A stretch of DNA of 62,070 nt from Thermoanaerobaculia bacterium (GTDB lineage: Bacteria; Acidobacteriota; Thermoanaerobaculia; Gp7-AA8): contig JADGNY010000019.1 of assembly GCA_017883235.1 (NCBI GenBank), positions 1-62,070 on the forward strand, given 5' to 3'. Shown piece by piece: positions 37,168 to 47,900 of the stretch (the first letter of the stretch is position 1; each line of letters begins with the position of its first letter). The notes beneath the pieces are model-generated. The model saw only the letters and a program-made list of their open reading frames with translations, ran no database searches and was not told the DNA's origin. The position numbers and the translations under genes are program-made.

Positions 37168-37956
37168 ATGACACGATTCGTTGCCGCGCTCGCGATCAGC
37201 CTCAGCCTCGCCGCACCCTGCCTTGCCGGAGAGACGCTCGCCGATGCACTCAGGATCATCCAGGGCAAGGAGATCGTCGATCTCACGCAGAGCTTCAGCC
37301 CGACCACGCCGGTATGGAGCGGCTTCGGACAGGCGACGATGAGCGCCGCGTGTGATCTGAAAACGCACAACCCCTTCACGATCGAGCACGACGGCTTCCG
37401 GACGACGTTCTATTCGATGGTGGGGCAATACGGCACGCACGTCGATCCGCCGGCGCATTTCCGCGCCGACGGCATGACCATGGACGAGATTCCGCTGAAG
37501 CAGATGATCCTTCCGCTGGTCGTTTTCGACATCACGCCGTTGCTGCCGAAGGATCCGAATCATGCGCTCACCATCGACGACATCAAGGCGTGGGAAAAAG
37601 AGCACGGCACCGTTCCGGCCGGCGCATTCGCCGCGCTGCGCACGGATATGAGCAAAGACTGGACGGCGAATCCCCTGCGCTTCAAACGCTCGCCGTTTCC
37701 GGCATGGTCGCTTGCCGCCATCAAGTTTCTATTCGAAGAGCGGAAGGTAACGGCGATCGGACACGAGTCACTCGACACCGACACGACGGAGACGATGGAT
37801 TCGGAGACGTGGATCCTGAAGCAGAATCATTATCAGATCGAGGCGATGGCGAATCTCGATAAGGTGCCGCCTGCCGGCGCCGTCATCGTCGTCACCTGGC
37901 CAAAGGTGGAGCACGGCGTCGGCTTTCCGGCGCGGGCGATTGCGATACTGCCGTGA
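37168..37956 (+). CDS. Secreted cyclase-family (kynurenine formamidase-like) hydrolase
   Basis: 262 aa. Signal peptide at 1-20 (MTRFVAALAISLSLAAPCLA). It has the family metal motif GTHVDPPAHF near 90-99, preceded by IVDLTQSFSPTTPVW, and the second-site region IGHESLDTDTTE. Cyclase-family enzymes are zinc or manganese amidohydrolases. The signal peptide and an internal segment of unusual length suggest a periplasmic relative rather than true KynB. Substrate unknown. It lies 55 bp after the LamG gene. Confidence 0.83.
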   Translation: MTRFVAALAISLSLAAPCLAGETLADALRIIQGKEIVDLTQSFSPTTPVWSGFGQATMSAACDLKTHNPFTIEHDGFRTTFYSMVGQYGTHVDPPAHFRADGMTMDEIPLKQMILPLVVFDITPLLPKDPNHALTIDDIKAWEKEHGTVPAGAFAALRTDMSKDWTANPLRFKRSPFPAWSLAAIKFLFEERKVTAIGHESLDTDTTETMDSETWILKQNHYQIEAMANLDKVPPAGAVIVVTWPKVEHGVGFPARAIAILP

Positions 37957-38302
37957 GCCGGAGGGCGGTTGTCGGTTGTCGGTTATCGGTTATCGCTGAC
38001 ATCGATTCGCGGAAGAGCGCCCACACCGAAACGAAACAGGGAGCGCCGCCGAACGAGCAGGCGTGCCGGCGAGACGACGCCAATCTCCGCGGTCGCGGCA
38101 ACCGGAGCTGTTTCTCCTTCTCCGCTGCTGAACACGACGTTGATCCAGACAGGATAGCCGTGCCACACCTCGTCCGGCCGCATGAAGACTCGAGGGACTG
38201 GAGGGACAAGCTGCGATTGCGTATTGCGCCGCCCCCGCGGTCGGACGGTTGGGGTGGATGGGATTTCGACTCCTATAGTAAAAGTTGTATACTTCCATTG
38301 CA

Positions 38303-38668
38303 GTGACGGACCTTGCGCATACACCGGCAGAGATTCACTGGGAGTCGGATTCTAAAGAGGTTCTGAGCGGTTTCCCGAGTGAGGTGAAAGTGAGCCTGGG
38401 CTACTCTCTGCGCAGACTGCAGAACGGTGAGTTGCCGGTTTGTGAGACGCGATCGATGCCATCGATCGGAAAGGGCGTCTGGGAGCTCAAGGAATCAGAT
38501 GAACGAGCCTGGTACCGCGTCATTTACTTGTCGAAGATTGGTAGCGTGATCTACGTTCTGCACTGCTTCGAGAAGGACAGCCGAAAGACAGACAAGCGAG
38601 ATGTCGCGGCCGCGCGCGCCAGACTGAAAAGGGTTCTTGATCGCATTCAGGGGGAGAAAGACAAATGA
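38303..38668 (+). CDS. higB: HigB/RelE-type toxin (phage Gp49-like)
   Basis: 121 aa from GTG 38303; a TTG at 38285 would add six residues. KVSLGYSLRRLQNGELP, WELKESDERAWYRVIYL and VYVLHCFEKDSRKT-like blocks match the HigB/Gp49 RNase fold. It would cut translated mRNA. It overlaps the antitoxin by 4 bp. A palindrome GTATAC sits near 38287 next to a TATAGT -10-like box, a possible operator. The gap 37957-38302 otherwise holds only a short GTTGTCG/GTTATCG repeat. Confidence 0.82.
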   Translation: MTDLAHTPAEIHWESDSKEVLSGFPSEVKVSLGYSLRRLQNGELPVCETRSMPSIGKGVWELKESDERAWYRVIYLSKIGSVIYVLHCFEKDSRKTDKRDVAAARARLKRVLDRIQGEKDK

Positions 38669-39054
38669 AGTCCGAGAACAGGCCAGGCCACATCACAAAG
38701 GGAGATGTATTCGACGATCTCGGCTTACCGCGTTCTGAAGCGTCGGCGCTGAAGGTCAAAGCGACGCTGCTGGATGCGATCCTCCGGGAAATCGAGAAGC
38801 AGGGCTATACGCAGAGCAACCTTGTGGAGATTCTCGACGAGTATCAACCGTCGGTGAGCAACCTCCTGCACGGAAAAATCGCCAGGGTGAGCGTGGAGAA
38901 GTTGCTGACCTGGTCAGACCGGCTGATGATGAAGACTACACTTACGGTGCAACCTCGCTCAGAAACGCGCGGCGGAGCCCGAATTCATTCCGGCTTACGC
39001 CCTCGTTCGGCTGCGCAAGGACGTGCCCGCTCACGAGTCGTTCGCCAGAAGTAG
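38665..39054 (+). CDS. higA: HigA-type helix-turn-helix antitoxin
   Basis: 129 aa. Start ATG overlaps the toxin stop (ATGA). The helix-turn-helix is YTQSNLVEILDEYQPSVSNL followed by LHGKIARVSVEKLL. The last ~35 residues (after TLTVQPR) are Arg/Ser-rich and unlike the family, suggesting a 3' frameshift or recombination added a tail. It should neutralize HigB and repress the operon. Confidence 0.8.
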   Translation: MKSENRPGHITKGDVFDDLGLPRSEASALKVKATLLDAILREIEKQGYTQSNLVEILDEYQPSVSNLLHGKIARVSVEKLLTWSDRLMMKTTLTVQPRSETRGGARIHSGLRPRSAAQGRARSRVVRQK

Positions 39055-39157
39055 GCTCGGGCACGCAGTCACTTTCGACTTTCGACCTGACCCCAATTCC
39101 GCCCCCGCGGCGCCGAAGTCGCTGAGCGGATGACTTTTCGAGTGTAAGCTCATGCTC

Positions 39158-39825
39158 TCATCCTACCTTTTGAGATGCCGCCTCGGCGTGGAGTTCCGAT
39201 ACCAGCCAAGCAACCTTATCTGAAGTAAAGTACTCGACGCTGACCGCTCGTTTTTTATCCAGTAGCGCCCTTTGCCAACGGCGCAAGGCCGGATCGCGAA
39301 TCTCGCGCATCACTTCGTAAGCCAAGATGTCGGCCGCCTGCAAAGGAAGGGTCATTTTCTTGTCGCAATAAGTTAGCGGACCGACACGCGAGGACCCTTC
39401 ATACTTGGGGTTATTTACTAGTCTAGCACGAGTTCTCTGGGCGGAAGCTTCGACTTCCGCCAGTTGGTCGAAGATCATCGCGAATTGCTTCTCTTCATGG
39501 CCTTTCAGTCGCCTACAGATTGCATTTATGAAGCTGGTGAACGCGAAAAGATATGGCGTCAACACCGGACCCTCGTTATCGGGAGTGGGTTCGACGTACT
39601 TGCTAAGGGCCTCAAACACGCTCGGAAAGTGAGCTTGTGGAATCCCGGTAGCAACGCCGTATATATCGAAACGGTTGATAGCGTCGATGAACACGGTTGC
39701 AGACGATCTCGCTCCGCTCGCCCCTCTGGCGTGCTGATCTTGAGATGGTTAAAATGCTTGGTATAACCACCGTCACAATCTGCCATGGGGCCAGAGTGAT
39801 AGGGGCCAGGCCTTCGTTTTTTCAC
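39158..39825 (-). pseudogene. Broken DUF3800 gene
   Basis: The 178-codon frame ending at 39158 has the DUF3800 C-terminal half: CRRLKGHEEKQFAMIFDQL, LPLQAADILAYEVMREIRD. The N-terminal half lies in another frame (39559-39825), which contains MADCDGGYTKHFNHLKIS; a further piece upstream shows SWSEKTKAWP. A frameshift near 39690 and more damage upstream break the gene. DUF3800 proteins are often part of mobile or defence loci. Confidence 0.6.
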
Positions 39826-40036
39826 TCCAGCTAAACCACTGAGGAAGGGATCTTACCGCGTCGCGATTTCGGCGCTTGCGCGGTACGATAGTTATTCGGC
39901 GCGCCTGCCACCACGGCACACCCCTACCCCCTGCTCGGGACGGTTCGCCAGACGCTTCGCCAGCTGTTTCCGAAAAGATCTTCACCATTATTGGTGAGAT
40001 TGCCCCCTCTTTCCGACGTCATCAATGAGGTCGCTG
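39826..40036. other. Non-coding gap before the minisatellite
   Basis: No gene seen apart from the decayed 5' part of the DUF3800 gene. Confidence 0.4.
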
Positions 40037-40208
40037 ACCTCAATCGAGCCTTCGTCAACCTCAATCGAGCCTTCGTTCGACCTCAACCGAGCCTTCGTTA
40101 ACCTCAACCGAGCCTTCGTTCGACCTCAACCGAGCCTTCGTTAACCTCAACCGAGCCTTCGTTCGACCTCAACCGAGCCTTCGTTCGACCTCAACCTAGC
40201 CTTCGTCA
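40037..40208. repeat. 21/22-bp minisatellite, eight units
   Basis: Units of 21 (CCTCAACCGAGCCTTCGTTAA) and 22 bases (ending TTCGA) mostly alternate. The array ends in a TCATCGAATGGG direct repeat. No protein frame. The region between it and the UbiA gene is otherwise empty. Confidence 0.92.
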
Positions 40209-40376
40209 ACCTCATCGAATGGGTCCAACGACGTCATCGAATGGGACGTTGAACCTCGGAGAACTCACGAATATCAGCCCTTCGGACGTAGTGGCGGTGC
40301 TGCCAGGGGTTGCTTAACCCACGTTTCCTCAAACGCTTAGGTCGATTCACGACGAAGCGTCCCGGGAGGAGGGTCA

Positions 40377-41282
40377 TCAGCGCGCCGCTAGTGCGGCCAC
40401 CATGGCCAGGCCGATGACGGCGTACAGCACGCGGTACCGTGCCTGCAGACGGCTGACGCTCGCGTATGTCAGGCCTTCGCCGAGGGTCTTGAGCGACCAG
40501 TAAAGTTGTACGGGGTAGAGGGCGGCCAGGGCCGCGAGGGGAAGCGGAAGAAGCCGCTGGAGGGCCAGCAGGAACAGCAGGACGTTTGCCAGGGTGAAAA
40601 GGACCAGACTCGCGGCGAACGTGCGGCGCGAGCCGAAGGAGACCGCGTTGGTCCTGATGCCATTGACGGCGTCGCCCTGATGGTCGCGAGTCTCCTGGGT
40701 CAGGTGGCCGGCGGCGAAGATCAGCGCGAAGAAGGTGGCGATAGCGAGGCCGCGATTGTCGATGGTGTGGCCGAGGGAGTAGCCGAGGAGGAAGTGCAGG
40801 ACACCGCCGGCCAGATGGGCCATGGAGTTGAGGAGCGGCCTCCCTTTCCAACTGAATCGGGGGAGGGAGTAGAGGGCGCTCAGCGTGGCAATTGCCAGCG
40901 AAAGGCCGAACGTGACCGGACCGAGACGGCTGAAGAGAAGAAGACTGAGGACCAGCAGGCCGGCCGTCAGGACGCCCATCTCCCTGCGCCCGACACCTCT
41001 GGCCGTGAAGACGCGGGCCGCCTTGTTCGCGTCGGCGAGATCGGTGGTCAGGCCGGACCAGTCATTGAGCATGAAGATGTGCGACACCAGCAGGACGTTG
41101 CCGGCCATGAGAGTGGCCAGCGGACCGATGTCCTGCACTCCGGGATGGCGGATCGCGAACGCGGCGCCGAGCAGGGGCGAGCCCTGGAGAACGAGGATGT
41201 CCTGCGGGCGCAGGCAGGAAAGATAGCGAAGCGCCGAAGCTTTAGCCGCCGTGAGGGTGACCGGGGTGTTCATATTCGTCAT
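40377..41282 (-). CDS. UbiA-family prenyltransferase
   Basis: 301 aa with about eight membrane helices. The first aspartate motif is NDWSGLTTDLAD (73-84), the second HLTQETRDHQGD near 193-204. These bind the magnesium-diphosphate of the polyprenyl donor. UbiA enzymes prenylate aromatic or other acceptors, and some act as terpene cyclases. The start overlaps the end of the upstream gene by 41 bp, so the two are translationally coupled. That partner carries a terpene-cyclase-like toroid, which suggests a joint lipid or terpenoid role. Confidence 0.87.
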   Translation of the reverse strand: MTNMNTPVTLTAAKASALRYLSCLRPQDILVLQGSPLLGAAFAIRHPGVQDIGPLATLMAGNVLLVSHIFMLNDWSGLTTDLADANKAARVFTARGVGRREMGVLTAGLLVLSLLLFSRLGPVTFGLSLAIATLSALYSLPRFSWKGRPLLNSMAHLAGGVLHFLLGYSLGHTIDNRGLAIATFFALIFAAGHLTQETRDHQGDAVNGIRTNAVSFGSRRTFAASLVLFTLANVLLFLLALQRLLPLPLAALAALYPVQLYWSLKTLGEGLTYASVSRLQARYRVLYAVIGLAMVAALAAR

Positions 41283-43977
41283 AGAGCCTTAGCCAGAGCG
41301 CGTAGCCGACATCCTCGGACCAGTAGTACCGGGAGACCGTCGCGGTGAGGTCGTTATGGTAGAGGAGCGGCGGATTCATTCGTATGAGAGCAAAGTCGTC
41401 CCGGGCCAGCTCGCGGAGCACTGCCCGGATGAGTACCGCGTCGGGCGGTGAACCTCGGGGCGTCATGTTGCCCGCCAGCAGCCGGACGACGGATACCCAG
41501 ATCTGCTGGTACGGAACGTCCGAGTGCATTCGGGCCTCGGGCAGTTCCAGCGCGCAGCCGGCGCGGCGGAGGTCGGTCAGGCGCAGGATCGGGATCAGCG
41601 GCGTCTTTCGATAGTAGACCCACACCCGATCCTCGTCGACGACGGGACGAAGAGATTTACAGAGCGCCCGGCCGGCCGGCGGCCGCACTTCGGACAGGAG
41701 CAGCAGCAGGTGCATCTGGATGACGATGTCGGCAGGGTTAGGATCGTTGCCCGGGTCGATGCACTGGTAGGCTTCCCGCGGTGCGAGCCACGTGCGATAG
41801 AGGCCCTCGCGCGTGCGATATCGGTCGATGGTCGCCAGTGCCGTAGTCAGCCGGCTGCGGTCCTGAGCGGGAGCGAGCCGCCAGACGAGAGCGGTGTCGT
41901 CGGTATCCGGTGTGATGACGCACCCGAGGGTCTCGATGCCGGGACCGTCAGGCCGACCGTGATAGCGCACCAGTCCGCCGGATTCGATCTGGCTGGTAAG
42001 GTGCGCGCGGGCGCGCCGCAGGCTGTCTTGGAGACCGCTGGTGGCAGCTACAGGATTCAGCAGGTCGACGAGGAGAGCGGTCAGAAAGGTGTTCATTTCC
42101 GGACCCGGCTCATGAAAGCTCGCCTTGCTCGTGAAGGCAGTGAGCCAGTAACCCGGCGCCTGCTGATGATCGCGGAGTCGTACCGCAGCCTTCCTGAAGT
42201 CCTCCTTGAGGTCGGTGGGCAGTTCCGCTTCTCCTGCGGCGCGGTTCTCGACTCCGGCCGGCGGAACGACGACGCCCGCCGCCGGTATCGTTCGGACGGT
42301 CAGCGTGCGCTCCTCAAGGTATTGTCCCTCGCCCTTCCCGAAAGCCCAGGCGAAGGCGGTCAAACGGTGCTCGCCGGGAGCGAGGCCGGCCGTGTCGAGC
42401 GGGATGCGCCAGCCGGCGGGACTGGCCGTGTGCAGCGTACGGCGGACGTCGGGCCGGTCGATAAAGGCGCTGGTGGCGATGGTTTGCCGGCCGTCGATCG
42501 TGACGGCCACTTGCGCGGGCGTCGCGTCCCCGGCCAGTGCCCATCCCGTGACGGAGGCTTCCTGGCCCGCGGTGACTGTGGAGGTTGCGCGCCCGCCGCT
42601 CTCGATGGCGTCGAAACTCCCGCGCATTGCTACCGTCAACTCCGCCGGCGCGAGGCCTTGCTTCAAAGTAGCGATGAAGGGTGCGTTCCGCCACTGCCAC
42701 GCGGCCCGCATATCTTGCAATTGCCAATCGTGGTCAGCGGCGTAGATGGGGAGGTCGACCGAGCCGGAGTACGAAAAGGCTCCGATCGCTTCGATGACGA
42801 CGGAGACGCCGACCGCAATCAGGAAGCACACCCGTCCGGTGCCGCGCAGCGCGGCAACCACCGGCACCAGCATCCAGATGAGAAACGGCAGGAGGTCGGT
42901 CATGTAGCGCGGTCCCCAGGAGAGGCCTCCCCGCCAGTCGGCCTTGGCGTAGAGCACGATCTGGATGACGATACCAATGCACATCGCCAGGGTGAGGCCC
43001 CGCTCTTCGCGACTGCGCGGCGAGTGCCGCCAGGCCAGTACCAGGAAGAGCAGAAAGGGTGAGAAGACGAGCAGCCCCCGCGTCGGGCTGACCAGCAACC
43101 CGCCCACTCCGGGAAGCAGATCGTGCCGGAAGAAGCTGGCGTGGCCAATCACGCCATAACCGCCTTCCACGCTTCCGGCCACACGGAGGTTGTAGAGCAG
43201 CACCACGACCATCGGCAGCGCTGCCGCCGCGGCGAGCAGCGGAGCGCGGCGCCGGCCCGCCCAGAAGAGTCCGTAAGCCCCGAGCGCCGCCGCGAGGATG
43301 ACATCGGGTGGGCGGTTGCCGGCGATGAGCCCGAGCAGCAACCCCGCCGCAAGCGCCCGCGGAGCGGTACATGGCGCTGTGAGGAGCAGCAGAGCGCCGA
43401 TCACCAGGAGCTCCGCCATCCCTTGTTGCCACAAGGCCTGGCTGCTGATCACCCAGGTGGTGGTGCCGAAGGCATACGCGAGGGTGAGCAGCAGTGCGAT
43501 TGGCGCCGTCGCCCGACGCCGCAGCAGCAGGTAGAGGAGCGAGGCGGAGAGCGCCGCCAGGAACGAGGCGGAGAGCTTCTCCATGACTTTCGCGACATAA
43601 TCCAGCCGCGCATCCGTCGAGCCACGAACGTGCAGGTAAACAACCGCGGGAAGGTAGAGCGGCGCGGTGAGCACAGGCATCACCACGGGGTATACCGAGA
43701 TGATGTGACCGTCGGGCAGAGGCACCAACCAGTACGCCGTATCGCCTCTCCCCTGTGCAGCGACCTTCGCCACCGGATCGAGAAAGATGGTGTGGTGCTG
43801 CAGGATCGCGAATGGCAGGTAGCGCGCCGGGTAGGTGTCGCCGGCGCTGATCGCCCGCAGGTTGGCGTTGTAAACCACGAGGCAGCACAGCCCGATCAGG
43901 AGGCTCACCCACAATCGGTCCCGGCCGCGGACCTCAGTCTCGGGATGCGCAGGCGGCCCACCGGCGGGCGGGGTCAT
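41242..43977 (-). CDS. Polytopic membrane protein (GT-C-like) with C-terminal terpene-cyclase-like toroid
   Basis: 911 aa. The first ~400 residues hold about ten membrane helices in a GT-C style (lipid-linked-sugar glycosyltransferase or related), with loop GDTYPARYLPFAIL and segments such as LAYAFGTTTWVISSQALWQQ. A beta-rich middle (about 440-560) resembles an Ig-like insert. The C-terminal ~330 residues are helical-repeat in character and contain DTDDTAL at 691-697. DxDD is the acid motif of class II terpene cyclases, where DIDDTAM-type versions are common; flanking blocks (EGLYRTWLAPREAYQCID) also look toroid-like. Function unknown. It overlaps the UbiA gene. Confidence 0.7.
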   Translation of the reverse strand: MTPPAGGPPAHPETEVRGRDRLWVSLLIGLCCLVVYNANLRAISAGDTYPARYLPFAILQHHTIFLDPVAKVAAQGRGDTAYWLVPLPDGHIISVYPVVMPVLTAPLYLPAVVYLHVRGSTDARLDYVAKVMEKLSASFLAALSASLLYLLLRRRATAPIALLLTLAYAFGTTTWVISSQALWQQGMAELLVIGALLLLTAPCTAPRALAAGLLLGLIAGNRPPDVILAAALGAYGLFWAGRRRAPLLAAAAALPMVVVLLYNLRVAGSVEGGYGVIGHASFFRHDLLPGVGGLLVSPTRGLLVFSPFLLFLVLAWRHSPRSREERGLTLAMCIGIVIQIVLYAKADWRGGLSWGPRYMTDLLPFLIWMLVPVVAALRGTGRVCFLIAVGVSVVIEAIGAFSYSGSVDLPIYAADHDWQLQDMRAAWQWRNAPFIATLKQGLAPAELTVAMRGSFDAIESGGRATSTVTAGQEASVTGWALAGDATPAQVAVTIDGRQTIATSAFIDRPDVRRTLHTASPAGWRIPLDTAGLAPGEHRLTAFAWAFGKGEGQYLEERTLTVRTIPAAGVVVPPAGVENRAAGEAELPTDLKEDFRKAAVRLRDHQQAPGYWLTAFTSKASFHEPGPEMNTFLTALLVDLLNPVAATSGLQDSLRRARAHLTSQIESGGLVRYHGRPDGPGIETLGCVITPDTDDTALVWRLAPAQDRSRLTTALATIDRYRTREGLYRTWLAPREAYQCIDPGNDPNPADIVIQMHLLLLLSEVRPPAGRALCKSLRPVVDEDRVWVYYRKTPLIPILRLTDLRRAGCALELPEARMHSDVPYQQIWVSVVRLLAGNMTPRGSPPDAVLIRAVLRELARDDFALIRMNPPLLYHNDLTATVSRYYWSEDVGYALWLRLYDEYEHPGHPHGG

Positions 43978-44231
43978 GGAGTCGTGCTCATTCAGCGGAT
44001 TTCGTGCGTCATCCTTGCTCTCTGCAAGGGGCCAGAGACTACTACAGCGCGCGCGAGGAGATGCATGGAAGGTGATGCGACGCAGGTTCCGCTTCGGCTA
44101 GCGGGCTTGGCCACACAGCTTAGTAGAGCTTCCAGGAAATGAGTCTCATTTCCGCGGCCGACCGTTTGGCCAGCGAAGCTGGCTGCGCGGGCTTCGCCCT
44201 CACCTTCGCCGGCGGGAGCCGGCGAGAGATA

Positions 44232-44412
44232 GTAGCCCCCGGTTTCAACCGGGGGTTATGGTCGCCCCCAAATTGCGAGCCCGCTTTAGCGGGCGACAGA
44301 GCAGCCAGGTGCGGACCGTCCCGGCGGAATGCACCTCGGATTCTGTCGCCCGCTAAAGCGGGCTTGCAATTTGGGGCCGACCTCGAACCCCCCGGTTGAA
44401 ACCGGGGGCTAC
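44232..44412. repeat. Long imperfect inverted repeat (REP/MITE-like)
   Basis: GTAGCCCCCGGTTTCAAC at 44232 is the complement of GTTGAAACCGGGGGCTAC ending at 44412. Inside, CCCGCTTTAGCGGGCGACAG faces its complement CTGTCGCCCGCTAAAGCGGG. It would fold into nested hairpins. The gap 43978-44549 contains no gene. Confidence 0.88.
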
Positions 44413-44549
44413 GATCTTAAGCCGGCTTCGCCGGCCTCGCGCATTCGTCGACCACTCCCCTCTATGACCAGATCCCATGCCTGACCATTGAGGCTTGGTC
44501 ACCGGACACCGTCTTGCGGGGAACTGTAGACTGTCGTGGGAAACATGAG

Positions 44550-44840
44550 ATGACCGAAATGGCTGAGTTGACCGCTAAACAATTGGCTGGAGCCATCCCC
44601 TCACGTGTACGCAAACGCCTGATGCTCGGCCGGTTTGAATCGGGGGCAGACGTGTCCGCGCTTCGGCGATTCGTCGGACTGACGCAAACTCAGTTCGCCC
44701 AGGCCATGGGTATCAGCGTGCATACCCTTCGAAACTGGGAGCAGGGTCGCCTGCGTCCGGACGGACCAGCGCTTGCTTTATTGCGAATCGCGGCTCGTCA
44801 TCCACGAATCATTCACGAAAGCCTTGAATCGGCCGCATAA
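44550..44840 (+). CDS. HTH (NadS/HigA-like) transcriptional regulator
   Basis: 96 aa from ATG 44550; the open frame starts earlier but without support. The helix-turn-helix region is LTQTQFAQAMGISVHTLRNW followed by EQGRLRPDGPALALLRI, as in NadS-type antitoxins. No RelE-type toxin precedes it; the inverted repeat lies there instead, so it is an orphan. Confidence 0.82.
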   Translation: MTEMAELTAKQLAGAIPSRVRKRLMLGRFESGADVSALRRFVGLTQTQFAQAMGISVHTLRNWEQGRLRPDGPALALLRIAARHPRIIHESLESAA

Positions 44841-44955
44841 CGGCGCCGCGCAATACCCGGGCGGCCCAACTCCGGCGTCCAGCCCCGCCGCCGCGTATGA
44901 TGTGCAGATCGCCAACGGCCGCCGCCGCGCCGGCAGGCATCACCTCCTTAACTGA

Positions 44956-47900
44956 ATGGCCCATCGCTCCGTGACCCCAGGAAAGCCAGCTCCACCGATG
45001 AGGCCTCCCCTTCGATTGATCGTCACCGGCATGCACCGGTCGGGCACGTCGCTGGTCGCTTCGCTGCTGGCGGCGTGGAACATCCGGATGGGCGGCCAGT
45101 TGGTGCCGGCCGACCGCGGAAATCCCGCCGGTTACTTCGAGGACGTCGAATTTCTGGAGCTCAACCGCCGCATTCTCGTGGCGTGCACGCCGCCGGAGGA
45201 TGGCCACCGCGACTGGGGATGGACGGAGAGCGGGACCTTCGACGCCGGACAACTGCCGGCACATCGCGTCGCGGCAGCGGCGCTCATCGCCGCACGCGAC
45301 CGCGCCGGCCGTCCGTGGGGATGGAAAGACCCGCGGACCTCGGTGCTCCTCGACTTCTGGGACGACCTGCTCGGGCAGGAGGCCCGGTTTCTCCTCCTCT
45401 ACCGCTATCCGTGGGAAGTCGCCGATTCGATGCTGCGGACCGGCGCCGACGTCTGGCTCACCCATCCCGGATATCCGGCGCGCATCTGGGCGCACTACAA
45501 CCGCCGCATCCTCGATTTTCATCGCCGCCACCGCGACCGGACACTGCTCGTCAGCACCAATCGCCTGCTGCGCGACCCCGAGACATTCGCCGCTGCGGTA
45601 CGCCGGCGTTTCGGCATCGAGGCCGGCGCGGAGACGCTGGCCACTCTGCGCGCGGAGCACTCATTCGTCTCACTACCCGACGACGATCCGTTGCCGCGCC
45701 TCTGGCGCTACACGAACGCCGAGGCGATGGATCTCCTGGCAGCGCTCGATGATGCCGCGGATGTAAGCAATAACTGCAGGGGCAACGATCGCGGATGGGA
45801 AGCAGCCTCGCGCACTGGCGCGCGCCGACCCGTGGAGCGGCCGCGTCTCTCCGTCATCATTCCCTGCCATGACGACGGCGACTATCTCATCGATGCCGTG
45901 GCCAGCGTGGAGCGCAACGCGCCTGAGGCGGAGCTGATCGTCGTCGACGACGGCTCGACGCAGCCTCGCACGCTCGAGGTGCTGGCCGCGCTTCGCGAAG
46001 CAGGGCATCGCGTGATCGAACAGCCGCACTCCGGTCTCTCCGCGGCCCGCAACCTCGGGATCGCCGCATCCGCCGGCGACTACTTCGTGCCGCTCGACGC
46101 CGACAACCGCCTGCTGCCGGACTTCGTAGCGGAGGCGGTGGCGCTGCTCGATGCCGAGCCCGCCGCGGGCGTGGCCTACGGCGATCGCCGCGAGTTCGGC
46201 GCGCGGAGCGGCGACGTCGCCGTGCCGGAGCTCGATCTGCCGAGGATGCTCTGGAGCAACTACATCGATGCCTGTGCCGTCGTGCGCCGCGCGGTCTGGA
46301 GCGATTGCAACGGCTACGACATCTCCTTCCGCGACTGGGAAGATTGGGACTTCTGGCTCGGCGCGGCAGAGCGCGGCTGGCGATTCCTGCATCTTCCGCG
46401 GCCGGCGTTCGAGTACCGCATCCGTCCCGACTCGATGCACCAGCGGTTCCTGCGCCGGGACGACTATCCGTCGACGCTGCGCCGCCTCTACGACAAGCAT
46501 CGCGATCTCGTGTCCGAGCACGTCGCCGGGATCCTCATCGCCGCCCACATCGAGCGGCGCCAGCTCTTCGCCGACGCCGCGGCGTTGCTTGCATCGCGCG
46601 ACGCCATTCAGGCGGAAATCGACCGTCTGGCCGCCGGCACGCGAGAGCAGACCGCGGCGCTGCAACTGATCGTGGCCGCACGCGACGAGGAACTGGCCTC
46701 GGTCAAGTTCGTATTGCAGGCTCGCGAAGAAGAGCTGGCCGCGCTACGAAACCTGCGGCTCGCCAACTTACCTCCAGGGTCTGTCGCCCCGCGTGAGGCT
46801 CCGCTGACGAATGCCACGCGGGTGTTCACGATCGTGGCCCGCAACTATCTCGCCTACGCACGCGTGCTCGCGGCCAGTCTGGCACGCCACAATCCCGGTA
46901 CTCGCCTGCACGTCGTCGTTCTCGACGATCCGGACCGCACCATTTCCCGCGAGCCATCGTTCGAGATCATTCACGCGGACGAGCTTCCGTTCGATCCCCC
47001 GTCGGATCTCCACACGATGGGCGCGATCTACGACGTCACCGAGCTGGCCACGGCGGTGAAGCCGTGGGCGTTCGAGTACCTCTTCAGCCGCGGCGCGCTG
47101 GTGGCGATCTATCTCGATCCCGATATCGAGGTCTTCGACTCGCTCGGGCCTCTCGAGCCGTGGACGCTGGAGCACGGGATGCTCCTTACGCCTCACGTCA
47201 CCGAGCCGCTGCCGCAGGATGCCATGCGCCCGAACGAGCCCGACCTGCTGCTCGCGGGCATCTACAACCTCGGCTTTCTTGCGCTGTCCGCTGAGGCGGC
47301 GAAGACGTTTCTTCCGTGGTGGCGCGAGCGGCTGCGGCGTGATTGCCTCAACGACCCGTCCCGAGGGCTGTTCGTCGACCAGCGCTGGCTCGATTTCGCG
47401 CCGGCGCTCTTCGAGCCCGGGATCCTCAAAGATCCCGGATATAACGTCGCTTACTGGAATCTGCCGCATCGCGAATTGACGCGCGACGGCGACCGCATTC
47501 TCGGCCGCATTCTGGTGAATGGCCGGCCGCTGCGCTTCTTCCACTACAGCGGCTTTTCTCCGCGCGCGCCACACCTTCTCTCGAAACATCAGCACGCATC
47601 GCTCCGCATCCGCCTGAGCGAGAGGCCGCTCCTGGCCGAGCTCTGCGAGCGTTACGCCGCCGCGCTCGAGGAGGCCGGCCTGGCCGGCTGCCGCGCGTTG
47701 CCGTACGGTTTCGCGGCGACCGCAAGCGGACTACCTCTCGACGCACGGGCGCGCAAAGCGCTCCGCGGCACGTACCTCGAGGATGAAGCGGGCGGGCGCG
47801 CACCGTCGTTTCCGAATCCGTTCTCACCCGCCGGCGCCGGCGACGTCGTCCAGCGCCTGATGAGGCCCTCACCGCACGCGCCCGGCGTCCCCGCGTATCT

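Noticed and set aside
41524..43062. 512-codon plus-strand frame
   Set aside because: Shadow of the GT-C/toroid gene, Arg/Gly-rich without domains.
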